Shown here piece by piece: positions 28,903-38,836 of a stretch of 64,000 nucleotides of DNA (its first letter is position 1; every line of letters begins with the position of its first letter). Position numbers and translations under genes: made by a program. The notes under the pieces were generated by a model. That model did not search any database. It was not told the DNA's origin and worked only from the letters and a program-made list of their open reading frames with translations. Origin of the DNA: Stutzerimonas stutzeri KOS6 (GTDB lineage Bacteria; Pseudomonadota; Gammaproteobacteria; Pseudomonadales; Pseudomonadaceae). The stretch lies in assembly GCF_000307775.2 (NCBI RefSeq), contig NZ_KK020675.1, positions 230,531 to 294,530 on the forward strand. The letters run 5' to 3'.

Positions 28903-30009
28903 TCAGATGCAGGCCTCGGCCAGATTGCGGCCGATGTCATCCAGTCCGTAAACGGCATCACTGAGATTGGCCTTGACCACCGCCATCGGCATACCGTAAA
29001 TCACACAGCTGGCTTCATCCTGCGCCCAGACCTGGCTGCCGTTCTGCTTGAGCAGGCGAGCTCCCTCACGGCCGTCGGCGCCCATGCCGGTTAGCACAAC
29101 CGCCAGTACCTTGTCATGAAATGACTTGGCGGCCGAGCCGAAGGTGACATCGACACACGGCTTGTAGTTGAGGCGATCATCGCCGGGCAGAACCCGCACC
29201 GCTCCACGCCCGTCGATCATCATCTGCTTGCCGCCGGGCGCCAGCAACGCCAGGCCGGGACGCAGTACGTCACCATCTTCGGCCTCCTTGACCCGAATGC
29301 GACAGAGCTTGTCCAGCCGATCGGCAAAGGCCTTGGTGAAAGCCGCAGGCATGTGCTGAACGAGCACGATGGGCGCCGGAAAGTTGGCCGGCAGCTGGGT
29401 CAGTACGCGCTGCAGCGCCACCGGCCCGCCCGTCGAGGTGCCGATGGCCACCAGCTTGTAGGCCTTGCGCTTGGGGGCTGGCGAACGCGCGGGTACAGCC
29501 GGCGCCGTTGTCGTAGTGCCGGTTCTGGCAATGGAAGGTGTCGAGGTCGAACCGCGGAGCGAGGCCGGCGGTGCAGCGACGCTGGTGTTGCAAAGCATGC
29601 TGTAGCGCCGATTGCTGCGCGAAACGGTATGCACCTTTTCGCAGAGCAGTTGCTTGACCTTGTCGGGATTGCGCGAGATGTCCTCGAAGTTCTTCGGCAG
29701 ATAATCCACTGCGCCTGCGTCCAGCGCATCGAGCGTTACCCGCGCGCCTTCATGCGTCAGCGAGGAAAACATCAATACCGGGGTCGGACAGCGCTGCATG
29801 ATCTGACGTACCGCCGTGATGCCGTCCATCATCGGCATCTCGTAGTCCATGGTGATGACATCCGGCTTCAGCGCCAGCACCTGATCGATCGCCTCACGCC
29901 CATTGGTAGCGGTGCCGACGACCTGGATATTGGAATCAGAGGAAAGGATTTCCGAAACGCGCCGACGGAAGAAGCCGGAATCGTCGACGACCAGGACCTT
30001 GACTGCCAT
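28903..30009 (-). CDS. cheB: Chemotaxis response regulator/methylesterase CheB
   Basis: 368 aa. Receiver domain 1-120 with D54-type acceptor in [14 protein letters not shown], a linker of about 70 residues rich in Thr, Ser, Pro and Ala, and a methylesterase domain with catalytic Ser in [11 protein letters not shown], His in [10 protein letters not shown] and Asp in [11 protein letters not shown]. It removes methyl groups from receptors after phosphorylation by CheA. Confidence 0.96.
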   Translation of the reverse strand: MAVKVLVVDDSGFFRRRVSEILSSDSNIQVVGTATNGREAIDQVLALKPDVITMDYEMPMMDGITAVRQIMQRCPTPVLMFSSLTHEGARVTLDALDAGAVDYLPKNFEDISRNPDKVKQLLCEKVHTVSRSNRRYSMLCNTSVAAPPASLRGSTSTPSIARTGTTTTAPAVPARSPAPKRKAYKLVAIGTSTGGPVALQRVLTQLPANFPAPIVLVQHMPAAFTKAFADRLDKLCRIRVKEAEDGDVLRPGLALLAPGGKQMMIDGRGAVRVLPGDDRLNYKPCVDVTFGSAAKSFHDKVLAVVLTGMGADGREGARLLKQNGSQVWAQDEASCVIYGMPMAVVKANLSDAVYGLDDIGRNLAEACI

Positions 30010-30062
30010 ACATCACTCCTAGCGACAGCGCGCCCACTCCAGGGCTGCGCTGCCTGACCGAA

Positions 30063-32267
30063 TCAAATCCTGCGTGCGTACCGCTTGAGCATGCTGGGAA
30101 CGTCGAGAATCAGAGCGATGCGGCCATCGCCGGTGATGGTCGCGCCGGACATCCCGGGCGTTCCCTGCAGCATCTTGCCCAGCGGCTTGATGACCACCTC
30201 TTCCTGACCCACGAGCTGGTCGACGACGAAACCGATGCTCTGGTTGCCAACGCTGAGTATCACCACATGGCCCTCTCGCTGCTCTTCCCGAGCCGCATCG
30301 TGGACCAGCCAGCGCTTGAGGTAGAACAGGGGCAGGGCCTTGTCGCGCACGATCACCACTTCCTGCCCATCGACGACGTTGGTACGCGACAGGTCGAGGT
30401 GGAAGATCTCGTTGACGTTGACCAGCGGGAACGCGAACGCCTGGTTGCCGAGCATGACCATCAGCGTGGGCATGATCGCCAGGGTAAGCGGAACCTTGAT
30501 CACGACCTTCGAGCCCTGGCCCTTGGTGGAGAATACGTTGACCGTACCGTTGAGCTGGGAAATCTTGGTCTTGACCACATCCATGCCTACGCCGCGGCCA
30601 GATACGTCGGAAATCTCGGTCTTGGTCGAGAAGCCGGGCGCGAAGATCAGGTTGTAGCACTCCAGGTCGCTCAGCCGCTCCGCTGCATCCTTCTCCAGCA
30701 TTCCTTTTTCGACTGCCTTGGCGCGCAGGATGTCAGCATCCATTCCCTTGCCGTCATCACTGATGATGAGCAGGATATGGTCGCCTTCCTGTTCGGCGGA
30801 AAGCACTACACGGCCGGTACGCGCCTTGCCCGCAGCCTCGCGCTCGTCGGGCATTTCGATGCCGTGGTCGACGGCATTGCGCACCAGGTGCACCAGTGGA
30901 TCGGCCAGTGCCTCGACGAGGTTCTTGTCGAGATCGGTTTCCTCCCCTACCAGCTCCAGGTTGATCTCTTTCTTCAGGCTGCGCGCCAGATCGCGCACCA
31001 GCCTCGGGAAACGACCGAATACCTTCTTGATCGGCTGCATACGGGTTTTCATTACCGCGCTCTGCAGATCGGCGGTTACCACGTCGAGGTTGGAAACAGC
31101 CTTGGCCATGGCCTCGTCGTCACTGTTGGAACCGAGCCGCACGAGGCGGTTTCGCACCAATACCAGCTCGCCGACCATGTTCATGATTTCGTCCAGGCGC
31201 GCAGTGTCGACACGCACCGTGGTTTCGGCCTCGGCCGGAGCCTTTTCAGCCGCAGCTGGCGCGCCCGGTTTGCTCACTGCCGCAGCGGCAGGCTTGGCGA
31301 CAGGCGGACGCGCCGGCTCGGCTTTGGCCGGCACCGGCCTGGCGGGCTTATCAAGTGGCGCAGGCGCCGCAGGTGGTGCATCGGACGCGACGCTCGCCGG
31401 CTCGAACTTGCCCTTGCCATGCAATTGGTCGAGCAGCGCTTCGAATTCATCGTCGGTGATTTCGTCGCTGGCACTCGCGCCCACGGCGTCCGGGGACGGC
31501 TCGGCGCCCATCGGCCCGGCGGCTTCGCTGGTCGCCGGTTCGAACTTGCCCTTGCCATGCAATTGGTCAAGCAGCGCCTCGAACTCGGCGTCGGTTATTT
31601 CGTCACTGGCCGGCGCTGCGAGGGCGTCGCCTTCATCGGCGGTCGCTGCGCTTGCGGTGCCGGAGAAGTGACCCTTGCCGTGCAACTGATCGAGCAGCGA
31701 CTCGAATTCTTCATCGGTTATTTCGTCGGGTACCGTGCCCGTGTCAGCGACGCCAGCCGCCGATTCGGCAGTTGGCGGCTCGATGGCTTCGAGCAATTGC
31801 TCGAACTCGGCATTGGCGCTATCGGCCGGCGCGTCAGCAGCCACCTGGGGCGCTGCTGCGGGGGGAGCATCTTGGGAGGCCGGCTCCGCCAAGCGTGCCA
31901 ATGCGGCCAACAGCTCGGGCGAAGCAGGCGTGGGCTCGACACGCTCGCGCACCTGGCTGAACATTTCGTTCACGGCATCGAGCGCCTGCAGAACGACGTC
32001 CATCAGCTCGGAATCGACTCGGCGCGCACCCTTGCGCAGGATGTCGAAGACGTTTTCGGCGATATGGCAGCATTCCACCAGCTCGTGAAGCTGAAGGAAC
32101 CCTGCGCCACCCTTGACGGTATGGAACCCGCGAAAAATCGCATTGAGCAACGCCATATCATCGGGGCTGCTTTCCAGCTCCACGAGTTGCTCGGACAATA
32201 GTTCGAGAATCTCGCCGGCCTCTACCAGGAAGTCCTGGAGGATTTCTTCATCGGCGTCGAAGCTCAT
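30063..32267 (-). CDS. cheA: Chemotaxis histidine kinase CheA
   Basis: 734 aa. P1 Hpt domain with phosphoacceptor His in FRGFHTVKGGAGFL (about 49); then a 240-residue linker region; P3 dimerisation from DTARLDEIMNMVGELVLVRN; P4 kinase with N box VHLVRNAVDHGIE, G1 ISDDGKGMD, G2 GRGVGMDVVK; and a CheW-like P5. The linker holds three copies of DEITDxEFExLLDQLHGKG separated by Ala/Pro-rich spacers, in place of an obvious P2. ATG 32267 has GGGGA 7 bases upstream; the GTG at 32273 does not. Confidence 0.95.
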   Translation of the reverse strand: MSFDADEEILQDFLVEAGEILELLSEQLVELESSPDDMALLNAIFRGFHTVKGGAGFLQLHELVECCHIAENVFDILRKGARRVDSELMDVVLQALDAVNEMFSQVRERVEPTPASPELLAALARLAEPASQDAPPAAAPQVAADAPADSANAEFEQLLEAIEPPTAESAAGVADTGTVPDEITDEEFESLLDQLHGKGHFSGTASAATADEGDALAAPASDEITDAEFEALLDQLHGKGKFEPATSEAAGPMGAEPSPDAVGASASDEITDDEFEALLDQLHGKGKFEPASVASDAPPAAPAPLDKPARPVPAKAEPARPPVAKPAAAAVSKPGAPAAAEKAPAEAETTVRVDTARLDEIMNMVGELVLVRNRLVRLGSNSDDEAMAKAVSNLDVVTADLQSAVMKTRMQPIKKVFGRFPRLVRDLARSLKKEINLELVGEETDLDKNLVEALADPLVHLVRNAVDHGIEMPDEREAAGKARTGRVVLSAEQEGDHILLIISDDGKGMDADILRAKAVEKGMLEKDAAERLSDLECYNLIFAPGFSTKTEISDVSGRGVGMDVVKTKISQLNGTVNVFSTKGQGSKVVIKVPLTLAIMPTLMVMLGNQAFAFPLVNVNEIFHLDLSRTNVVDGQEVVIVRDKALPLFYLKRWLVHDAAREEQREGHVVILSVGNQSIGFVVDQLVGQEEVVIKPLGKMLQGTPGMSGATITGDGRIALILDVPSMLKRYARRI
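31401..31731 (-). repeat. Three-copy repeat encoding an acidic amphipathic motif in CheA
   Basis: Copies lie at about 31665-31731, 31541-31609 and 31401-31470. Each encodes DEITD(E/A/D)EFE(S/A)LLDQLHGKG and the last two continue KFEPA. DNA identity among copies is high (the stretch encoding LLDQLHGKG is nearly the same in all), while the spacers are Ala/Pro/Ser-rich and differ. They lie between P1 and P3. Confidence 0.9.
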
Positions 32268-32278
32268 ATTCACTTCCC

Positions 32279-33073
32279 CTAAAAGCCCAGGCTTGAAAGC
32301 AGATCATCGACATCGTCCTGGCCGGAAACGACGTCTTCACGCATATCGGCATGCATCTGCGGACCTTCACCGCTAGAAGGCATTTTTTCTTGTTTTTTCT
32401 TTTCCTGCTCGGCGCGCATCGCTTCGCGGTCATGCTGGATACCGGCCACGCGATCGACCTGTCCCGCCATCAGAACGAGATTGAGCAGGTTGCTTTCAAG
32501 CTCGGTGATAAGCCGGGTCACCCGCTTGATCACCTGACCGGTCAGGTCCTGGAAGTCCTGAGCGAGCATGATCTCGCTGAGATTCTGTGACAGCTGGCTG
32601 CCGTCGTTCATGCTTCGCTGGAGATATTGGTCGATGCGCTTGACCAGGCCGCGGAACTGCTCGGCGTCCATGTCGCGGCGCATGAAGCGCTGCCAATCGG
32701 CCGTCAGGCTCTGGGCCTCATAGCTCACGAAATTCACCAAAGGCGCCGACTCTTCCACCAGGTCCATGGTGCGATTGGCCGCTTTTTCGGTCATCTCCAC
32801 CACATAGGACAGTCGGTCGGTCGCATCAGTGATCGGTGACGGGTCGCCGCCGCCGGCGCAGGTGTCCATCTCGAGCTTGACGATGGCGTTGTGCAGCTCG
32901 CGCGTGAGCTTGCCAACTTCCAGGTAGAGCCCGTGATTGCGCGCCTGATTGAGCTCATTGAACATCTGCGCGGCCTCATCGAAGCGGCCCTGCTGCAGGC
33001 TTTCAATCAACTGGGGTGCGTGCGCCTTCAGAGTCGCTTCGAACTCTGCCAGGCTTTGGTCTGCTTGCGACAT
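32279..33073 (-). CDS. cheZ: CheY-P phosphatase CheZ
   Basis: 264 aa. The long four-helix bundle carries the active-site segment IMLAQDFQDLTGQVIKRV with the catalytic Gln. A basic linker (EQEKKKQEK) leads to the C-terminal CheY-binding helix DVDDLLSSLGF. It dephosphorylates CheY-P, whose gene lies just upstream. Confidence 0.96.
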   Translation of the reverse strand: MSQADQSLAEFEATLKAHAPQLIESLQQGRFDEAAQMFNELNQARNHGLYLEVGKLTRELHNAIVKLEMDTCAGGGDPSPITDATDRLSYVVEMTEKAANRTMDLVEESAPLVNFVSYEAQSLTADWQRFMRRDMDAEQFRGLVKRIDQYLQRSMNDGSQLSQNLSEIMLAQDFQDLTGQVIKRVTRLITELESNLLNLVLMAGQVDRVAGIQHDREAMRAEQEKKKQEKMPSSGEGPQMHADMREDVVSGQDDVDDLLSSLGF

Positions 33074-33096
33074 AGTGCCCTCGCGGCGTTGCTGCT

Positions 33097-33471
33097 TCAG
33101 CCGTTGACGCGCTCGAAAATCTTCTCGATCTTTTCCTTGAGCACCTGGGCAGTGAAAGGCTTGACCACATAGCCGTTTACCCCGGCCTGGGCCGCCTCGA
33201 TGATCTGGTCGCGCTTGGCTTCTGCCGTCACCATCAGCACCGGCAGATGCTTGAGGCGCTCGTCGGCGCGCACGATACGCAGCAGCTCGATGCCGCTCAT
33301 GCCGGGCATGTTCCAGTCGGTGACGAGGAAGTCGAAGCTGCCGCTCTTGAGCATCGGCAGCGCAGTGGTGCCATCATCCGCCTCGGCGGTATTGGTGAAC
33401 CCCAGATCACGCAAGAGGTTCTTGATGATTCGTCTCATCGTCGAGAAGTCATCGACGATGAGGATTTTCAT
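33097..33471 (-). CDS. cheY: Chemotaxis response regulator CheY
   Basis: 124 aa single receiver domain: acid pocket in [12 protein letters not shown], acceptor Asp in [13 protein letters not shown], Thr in MVTAEAK and Lys in VVKPFTAQ. It binds FliM to change motor rotation. MKILIVDD (ATG 33471) is the family start, but GGAGG lies 16 bases upstream of it; a TTG at 33480, 4-5 bases after GGAGGTCGAC, would add MDKN and should be considered. Confidence 0.95.
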   Translation of the reverse strand: MKILIVDDFSTMRRIIKNLLRDLGFTNTAEADDGTTALPMLKSGSFDFLVTDWNMPGMSGIELLRIVRADERLKHLPVLMVTAEAKRDQIIEAAQAGVNGYVVKPFTAQVLKEKIEKIFERVNG

Positions 33472-33545
33472 GTTCTTGTCCAAGTCGACCTCCGTAAGTC
33501 CCAAAATGCCTCAGCAAACCGAGCACGTCATACCGCAAACAATCG

Positions 33546-34292
33546 TCAATTGGCGCGCCATTCGCCGAGGCGCGCACGCAGGCGCGCAGCACACTGGCTA
33601 TGCAGCTGGCTCACACGCGACTCGCTGACACCTAGCACCTGACCGATTTCCTTCAAATTCAACTCTTCGTCGTAATACAACGACAGCACCAGCTTTTCAC
33701 GCTCCGGCAGATTGGCGATCGCGTCCGTCAGCGCCTGCTGGAAGCGCTCGTCCGCCAGGTCGCGAAAGGGCTCGGGATGCGTGCTGGCCGCATCTTCCTG
33801 AAGTTCGCCGTGCTCACTCTCCTGCAGCAGATCATCGAAGCTGAACAGCCGACTGCCAAGGGTATCGCCGAGAATGCCGTAATACTCGTCGAGGCTAAGC
33901 TTAAGTTCGGCCGCGACCTCATGATCTTTAGCGTCGCGACCGGTTTTCGCCTCGATGGCCCGAATGGCCTCGCTGACCATCCGCGAGTTGCGATGCACCG
34001 AGCGTGGCGCCCAGTCCCCCTTGCGCACTTCGTCGAGCATGGTGCCGCGAATGCGGATACCGGCGTAGGTTTCGAAGCTGGCACCCTTGCCCGCATCATA
34101 CTTTTTTGCCGCTTCCAGCAGCCCGATCATTCCAGCCTGTATCAGATCGTCGACCTGCACACTGGCGGGCAGGCGCGCCAGCAAGTGGTAAGCGATTCGC
34201 TTGACCAGAGGGGCATACTGATCGATCAGGCGGTACTGAGCATCCTTTGCCTGAGCCTTGCTGTAATACATAGCGGATCCGGCGACTGTCAT
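33546..34292 (-). CDS. fliA: Flagellar sigma factor FliA (sigma-28)
   Basis: 248 aa. Region 2 contains LVKRIAYHLLARLPASVQVDDLIQAGMIGLLEA; region 3 RKGDWAPRSVHRNSR; region 4 LPEREKLVLSLYYDEELNLKEIGQVLGVSESRVSQLHS split over the last 60 residues. It directs late flagellar and chemotaxis promoters such as the one seen before fliT. The ATG overlaps the fleN stop (ATGA), so FleN and FliA are cotranslated. Confidence 0.97.
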   Translation of the reverse strand: MTVAGSAMYYSKAQAKDAQYRLIDQYAPLVKRIAYHLLARLPASVQVDDLIQAGMIGLLEAAKKYDAGKGASFETYAGIRIRGTMLDEVRKGDWAPRSVHRNSRMVSEAIRAIEAKTGRDAKDHEVAAELKLSLDEYYGILGDTLGSRLFSFDDLLQESEHGELQEDAASTHPEPFRDLADERFQQALTDAIANLPEREKLVLSLYYDEELNLKEIGQVLGVSESRVSQLHSQCAARLRARLGEWRAN

Positions 34293-35116
34293 TCGTGGCG
34301 TTCTGAAGCAGGGCTGATAAGACGCTCAACGAAGAATTCGAGATGGCCACGCGGCGTCGCGGGCAACGGCCAGGTATCGATCTTCTGCGCGATGGCCTTG
34401 AAGGCCAGCGCGCATTTCGAGCGCGGATAGGCTTCATAGACTGCTCGCTGTTTCTGTACCGCCTTGCGCACAGTTTCATCGTAAGGCACGGCACCGACAT
34501 ATTGCAGCGCCACGTCGAGAAAGCGCTCGGTGACCTTGGTCAGCTTGGCGAACAGGTTGCGGCCTTCCTGCGGCGCATGGGCCATGTTGGCCAGGACACG
34601 AAAGCGATTGATGCCATAGTCGCGATTGAGCAGCTTGATCAACGCATAGGCGTCGGTGATGGACGTGGGTTCATCGGTGACCACCAGCAGCACTTCCTGT
34701 GCGGCGCGCACGAAGCTGACCACCGAATCGCCAATACCGGCAGCGGTATCAATGATCAGCACATCGAGCTCGTCGCCCAGATCGCTGAATGCCTGGATCA
34801 GGCCGGCGTGCTGCAGGGAGGAAAGCTGCACCATGCTCTGCGCACCGGATGCTGCAGGCACGATGCGGATGCCGCCTGGCCCCTGGATCAGAACGTCGCT
34901 CAGATCGCAGTCACCGGAAATCACGTCAGCCAGGGTCCGTTTGCTGGTCAATCCCAGCAATACATCGACATTGGCCAAGCCCAGATCGGCATCGAGCAGC
35001 ACCACGCGCCGACCGAGATCGGCCAGTGCCAGCGCCAGATTGACCGACACGTTGGTCTTGCCGACGCCACCTTTGCCGCCGGTCACCGCAATAACCTGTA
35101 CGGGATGCATACCCAT
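34289..35116 (-). CDS. fleN: Flagellar number regulator FleN (FlhG), MinD-type ATPase
   Basis: 275 aa. Deviant Walker A TGGKGGVGKTNVSVNLA, switch I ADLGLANVDVLLG and Walker B LDVLIIDTAAGIGDSV. The C-terminal amphipathic tail may bind the membrane. It keeps flagella to one per pole by inhibiting FleQ. I chose ATG 35116 (MGMHPVQVIAVTGG) because AGG lies 9 bases upstream; the frame is open further. Confidence 0.95.
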   Translation of the reverse strand: MGMHPVQVIAVTGGKGGVGKTNVSVNLALALADLGRRVVLLDADLGLANVDVLLGLTSKRTLADVISGDCDLSDVLIQGPGGIRIVPAASGAQSMVQLSSLQHAGLIQAFSDLGDELDVLIIDTAAGIGDSVVSFVRAAQEVLLVVTDEPTSITDAYALIKLLNRDYGINRFRVLANMAHAPQEGRNLFAKLTKVTERFLDVALQYVGAVPYDETVRKAVQKQRAVYEAYPRSKCALAFKAIAQKIDTWPLPATPRGHLEFFVERLISPASERHE

Positions 35117-35207
35117 GTTCACACGCCTATATCTTACTAGGGCCATACGGCCGGCGATGCGCCCGCATGGCACGCATCTGATTCATTCTGGTACCGCTCT
35201 TGCCTGG

Positions 35208-36500
35208 TCAGCCAGCCCGCCGTGACGACCCGTCGTACAACCCGGCGAACATATCGGCCATGGTTTCCTCATTCGGTTCCTCGCCGGATTGCAGGCTCAC
35301 CGCGCGACTGACCAGCTGATGACTGCGAGGCAGGTGCAGGTCGTCCGGGATGCTCGGCCCATCCGCAAGATAGGCTATCGGCAGATGCTGGCTGATCGTG
35401 AGCCCGAGCACATCACCGAGGCTGCCAGCCTCGTCCAGCTTGGTCAGGATACAGCCCGCCAGGCTGCAACGGCGGTAGTTGTGCCACGCCGCCTTGAGCA
35501 CCTGGCTCTGGCTGGTTGCCGCCAGAACCAGATAATTCTTCGATTTCACGCCACGATCGGACAAGGCTTCCAACTGCATGCGCAGGGTCGGATCACTGGC
35601 AGGCAGCCCTGCCGTGTCGATCAGGATCACACGCTTGCGAGCCAGCGGCGCCAGCGTCTTGCTGAGTGGCTGACTCGGATCGATCTGCACCACCGGCACA
35701 TCGAGGATACGACCCAGGGTCTTGAGCTGCTCCTGCGCGCCGATCCGATAGTTGTCCATGCTCGCCAGGGCGATGCTCTGCGCGCCGTACTTCAGCACGT
35801 AGCGAGCGGCGAGCTTGGCCAGCGTCGTGGTCTTGCCGACTCCGGCAGGCCCGACCAGGGCGATCACGCCCCCCTCTTCCAGCGGCTCCTGCTTGCCGAC
35901 CTTGATCGCCTGCGCCAGGTACGCCAGCACCATGCGCCAGGCCTGCCGCGGGTCGTTGATGGTAGCGACCTTCTCCAGCAGGCTGCGCGACAACTCGACC
36001 GGCAAACCAAGACGCTGCAGCCGACGCCAGAGACTGGCCTGCTGCGGACGACGGCTCTGCTCCTGCCCCCAGGCGATCGAACCGAGCTGCACTTCGATCA
36101 GCTCGCGCAGACCATGCAGCTCGGTGTACATCGCTTCTATCGCACGGGAGTCGACGGCAGCGGATGGCGCAGCTAGCGTCTCAGGCTGCATCTTGGCGGC
36201 GGCGGGTTCCGGCTTCTCGTCAAGCACTTGACGATCCTGCATCTTCGCCCGCGGCGCGGCGCTCAGTTCAGCGTGCGCGCTGGCGAGACGCGACTGAGTC
36301 TTGCGCAGCTCAGCTTCAAGAGCAGGGTTGGGCTTGTTCGCCGCCGGAGCGGACTGCATCGGATAGTCGAGTACGGCGGTCAACTCGACGCCACCGGCGA
36401 CCCGGCGATTGCCGATGATCACGGCATCGGCGCCCAGCTCGTCGCGCACCATTTTCATGGCGATGCGCATATCGGCGGCGAAGAAACGTTTGACCTGCAT
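35208..36500 (-). CDS. flhF: SRP-type GTPase FlhF
   Basis: 430 aa. N-terminal basic domain MQVKRFFAADMRIAMKMVRDELG, a variable middle, then the NG domain with G1 GPAGVGKTTTLAKLA (near 220), G3 RVILIDTAG, G4 TKLDEAGSLG. It fixes the flagellum at the cell pole and recruits the first basal-body parts. It lies 15 bases downstream of flhA. Confidence 0.97.
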   Translation of the reverse strand: MQVKRFFAADMRIAMKMVRDELGADAVIIGNRRVAGGVELTAVLDYPMQSAPAANKPNPALEAELRKTQSRLASAHAELSAAPRAKMQDRQVLDEKPEPAAAKMQPETLAAPSAAVDSRAIEAMYTELHGLRELIEVQLGSIAWGQEQSRRPQQASLWRRLQRLGLPVELSRSLLEKVATINDPRQAWRMVLAYLAQAIKVGKQEPLEEGGVIALVGPAGVGKTTTLAKLAARYVLKYGAQSIALASMDNYRIGAQEQLKTLGRILDVPVVQIDPSQPLSKTLAPLARKRVILIDTAGLPASDPTLRMQLEALSDRGVKSKNYLVLAATSQSQVLKAAWHNYRRCSLAGCILTKLDEAGSLGDVLGLTISQHLPIAYLADGPSIPDDLHLPRSHQLVSRAVSLQSGEEPNEETMADMFAGLYDGSSRRAG

Positions 36501-36515
36501 GGCCTGTACCCTCGG

Positions 36516-38636
36516 TTAATTCTGACCCACCGTCGAGACGATGGTGACCTGCTTGTTGTCCGGTATTTCCTGATAGGCCAGGACATGGATGTTCGGCACT
36601 GCCAACCGTGCGAACCGCGACAGCATCGCCCTGACCGGCCCGGCAACCAGCAAAACCGCCGGTTTGCCGAGCATTTCTTGACGCTGCGCTGCCTCTACCA
36701 GAGAACGTTGCAACTTTTCGGCCATTCCCGGTTCCAGCAAGATGCCGTCATCGGAGCCCTGGCCAGCCTTCTGCAGACTATTGAGCAAGATTTGTTCCAA
36801 GCGCGGCTCCAGGGTGATCACGGGCAGCTCCGGCTCTAGTCCCACAACGCTCTGCACGATTGCGCGAGACAACGCAACGCGCACCGCAGCCACCATTGCG
36901 GCGGGATCTTGACTCTTGGCGGCAACATTGGCGATAGCTTCGGCAATGGTCCGTATGTCGCGCACCGGCACCTGCTCCTGCAGCAGCGCCTGCAGCACCT
37001 TGAGCAGGGTGGAAAGCGAAACCATGCCAGGCACCAGTTCTTCGGCCAGCTTGGGCGAACTCCTGGCCAGCAGTTGCAACAGCTGCTGCACCTCCTCGTG
37101 CCCCAGCAGTTCGTGCGCGTGCTTGTACAGCACCTGATTGAGATGAGTGGCAACCACGGTGCTGGCGTCTACCACCGTGTAACCCAGCGACTGCGCCTGG
37201 TCGCGCTGACTGGCTTCGATCCATACGGCTTCCAGACCGAATGCCGGGTCCCTCGCGGCTATGCCATTGAGCGGGCCGAACACCTGGCCGGGATTGATCG
37301 CCAGCTCGCGATCCGGATAGATCTCCGCCTCGGCCAGGCTCACCCCCATCAGCGTCAGCCGGTAGGCATTAGGCAGCAGGTCGAGGTTGTCGCGGATATG
37401 GACCGAGGGCATGAGAAAACCCAGGTCCTGGGACAGTTTCTTGCGTACGCCCTTGATACGCGCCAGCAGTTGCCCGCCCTGGTTGCGATCCACCAGCGGA
37501 ATCAGGCGATAGCCGACTTCCAGGCCCACCATGTCCACCGGCGTCACGTCATCCCAACCCAGCTCCTTGGTTTCCGCCGCACGCTGCGCCGGCAGCATTT
37601 CCTGCTGCTTCTGCACATCCTGCTCGGCCTGCTGCTGCGCCTGCTTCTGGCGATGCCAGATCCAGTACGCACCCGCTGCGGCCGCTGCACCCAGGCCGAG
37701 GAAAGACATGTGCGGCATGCCCGGGACCAGGCCCATGGCGATCATGATCGCAGCGGACACCGCGAGCGCCTTGGGTGAAGCGAACATCTGCCGCTGTACT
37801 TGCTGGCCCATGTCCTCCGAGCTGGTGACACGCGTGACCATGATGGCGGCGGCGGTCGACAACAGCAGCGAGGGAATCTGCGCGACCAGACCGTCACCGA
37901 TGGTCAGCAGCGCGTAGACCTGACCGGCATCGCTGAAGCTCATGCCGTGCTGCGCCATGCCGATGCCGACGCCACCGATCAGATTGATGAACAGGATCAA
38001 CAGACCGGCGACGGCATCACCACGGACGAACTTCGACGCACCGTCCATGGAGCCATAGAAATCCGCCTCCGACGAAACCTCGCCACGGCGTTTCTTGGCT
38101 TCCTCCTGATCGATCAGGCCGGCGTTGAGATCGGCATCGATGGCCATCTGCTTGCCAGGCATGGCATCGAGGGTAAAACGGGCACTGACTTCGGAGATAC
38201 GCCCGGCACCCTTGGTCACCACGACGAAGTTGATGATCATCAGGATCGCAAAGACCACGATACCGACCACGTAGTTGCCACCGATGACCACATTACCGAA
38301 GGCTTCGATCACGTGCCCGGCAGCCGAGCCACCTTCGTGGCCGTTGATCAGCACCACGCGTGTCGAAGCCACGTTCAGCGCCAGGCGCATCAGCGTGGCG
38401 ACCAGCAGGATGGTCGGGAATACGGCGAAGTCCAACGGCCGCAACGCATAGACGCTGACCAGCAGTACGACGATCGACAGGGCAATGTTGAAAGTGAACA
38501 GCAGATCCAGCAGGAACGGCGGCACCGACAGCATCATCATGCCCATCATCACCAGCAACAGCAGCGGTACGCCGAGGTTGCCGCGCCCCGCGCCCGTCAG
38601 GCCGTTGCGAATATTGATGAGTTGCGTGCGATCCAC
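36516..38636 (-). CDS. flhA: Flagellar type III export gate protein FlhA
   Basis: About 706 aa with eight N-terminal membrane helices and the FHIPEP-type segment GRISEVSARFTLDAMPGKQMAIDADLNAGL (split here for length) near 150-180, then a large cytosolic domain. The frame is open to 38750, but the family start is DRTQLINI; the GTG at 38636 has GGGG 5 bases upstream. A sigma-54 type promoter lies 60 bases before it. It heads the operon that runs to cheW. Confidence 0.95.
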   Translation of the reverse strand: MDRTQLINIRNGLTGAGRGNLGVPLLLLVMMGMMMLSVPPFLLDLLFTFNIALSIVVLLVSVYALRPLDFAVFPTILLVATLMRLALNVASTRVVLINGHEGGSAAGHVIEAFGNVVIGGNYVVGIVVFAILMIINFVVVTKGAGRISEVSARFTLDAMPGKQMAIDADLNAGLIDQEEAKKRRGEVSSEADFYGSMDGASKFVRGDAVAGLLILFINLIGGVGIGMAQHGMSFSDAGQVYALLTIGDGLVAQIPSLLLSTAAAIMVTRVTSSEDMGQQVQRQMFASPKALAVSAAIMIAMGLVPGMPHMSFLGLGAAAAAGAYWIWHRQKQAQQQAEQDVQKQQEMLPAQRAAETKELGWDDVTPVDMVGLEVGYRLIPLVDRNQGGQLLARIKGVRKKLSQDLGFLMPSVHIRDNLDLLPNAYRLTLMGVSLAEAEIYPDRELAINPGQVFGPLNGIAARDPAFGLEAVWIEASQRDQAQSLGYTVVDASTVVATHLNQVLYKHAHELLGHEEVQQLLQLLARSSPKLAEELVPGMVSLSTLLKVLQALLQEQVPVRDIRTIAEAIANVAAKSQDPAAMVAAVRVALSRAIVQSVVGLEPELPVITLEPRLEQILLNSLQKAGQGSDDGILLEPGMAEKLQRSLVEAAQRQEMLGKPAVLLVAGPVRAMLSRFARLAVPNIHVLAYQEIPDNKQVTIVSTVGQN

Positions 38637-38695
38637 ATAGACCCCGGGAATACAGAACGAATTGTTGACGCGAAATGCGCCCTGCCGGGGCCATA

Positions 38696-38710
38696 GCAAG
38701 AAGGGGTCCA
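38696..38710 (-). promoter_or_regulatory. Sigma-54 promoter of the flhA operon
   Basis: TGGACC-CCTTC-TTGC on the minus strand keeps GG-N10-GC and matches the RpoN consensus TGGCACG-N4-TTGC except for two positions in the -24 box. It lies 60-75 bases before the GTG start of flhA in the gap shared with sodC. FleQ with RpoN controls flhA in Pseudomonas. Confidence 0.65.
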
Positions 38711-38796
38711 ACTTTTCCGCCGCGCCCAGGCTGCGCCCTTCAGCCGCCATGGAGATCTGCCGAACGCGACCGGGCGGCGAGAGTCACAGTTGCTAC

Positions 38797-38815
38797 CGGC
38801 GACACTCCGTCGCCG
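38797..38815 (+). promoter_or_regulatory. Hairpin in the sodC leader
   Basis: CGGCGAC, ACTCC and GTCGCCG form a perfect 7-bp stem 8 bases before the sodC Shine-Dalgarno AAAGGAG. It might affect translation or end antisense transcription; a function is not shown. Confidence 0.35.
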
Positions 38816-38836
38816 CCTGTGCAAAGGAGCTTTCAG

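Noticed and set aside
30267..32201. Plus-strand open frame of 644 codons with apparent repeats
   Set aside because: Antisense of cheA; the repeats only mirror the three-copy motif of CheA.
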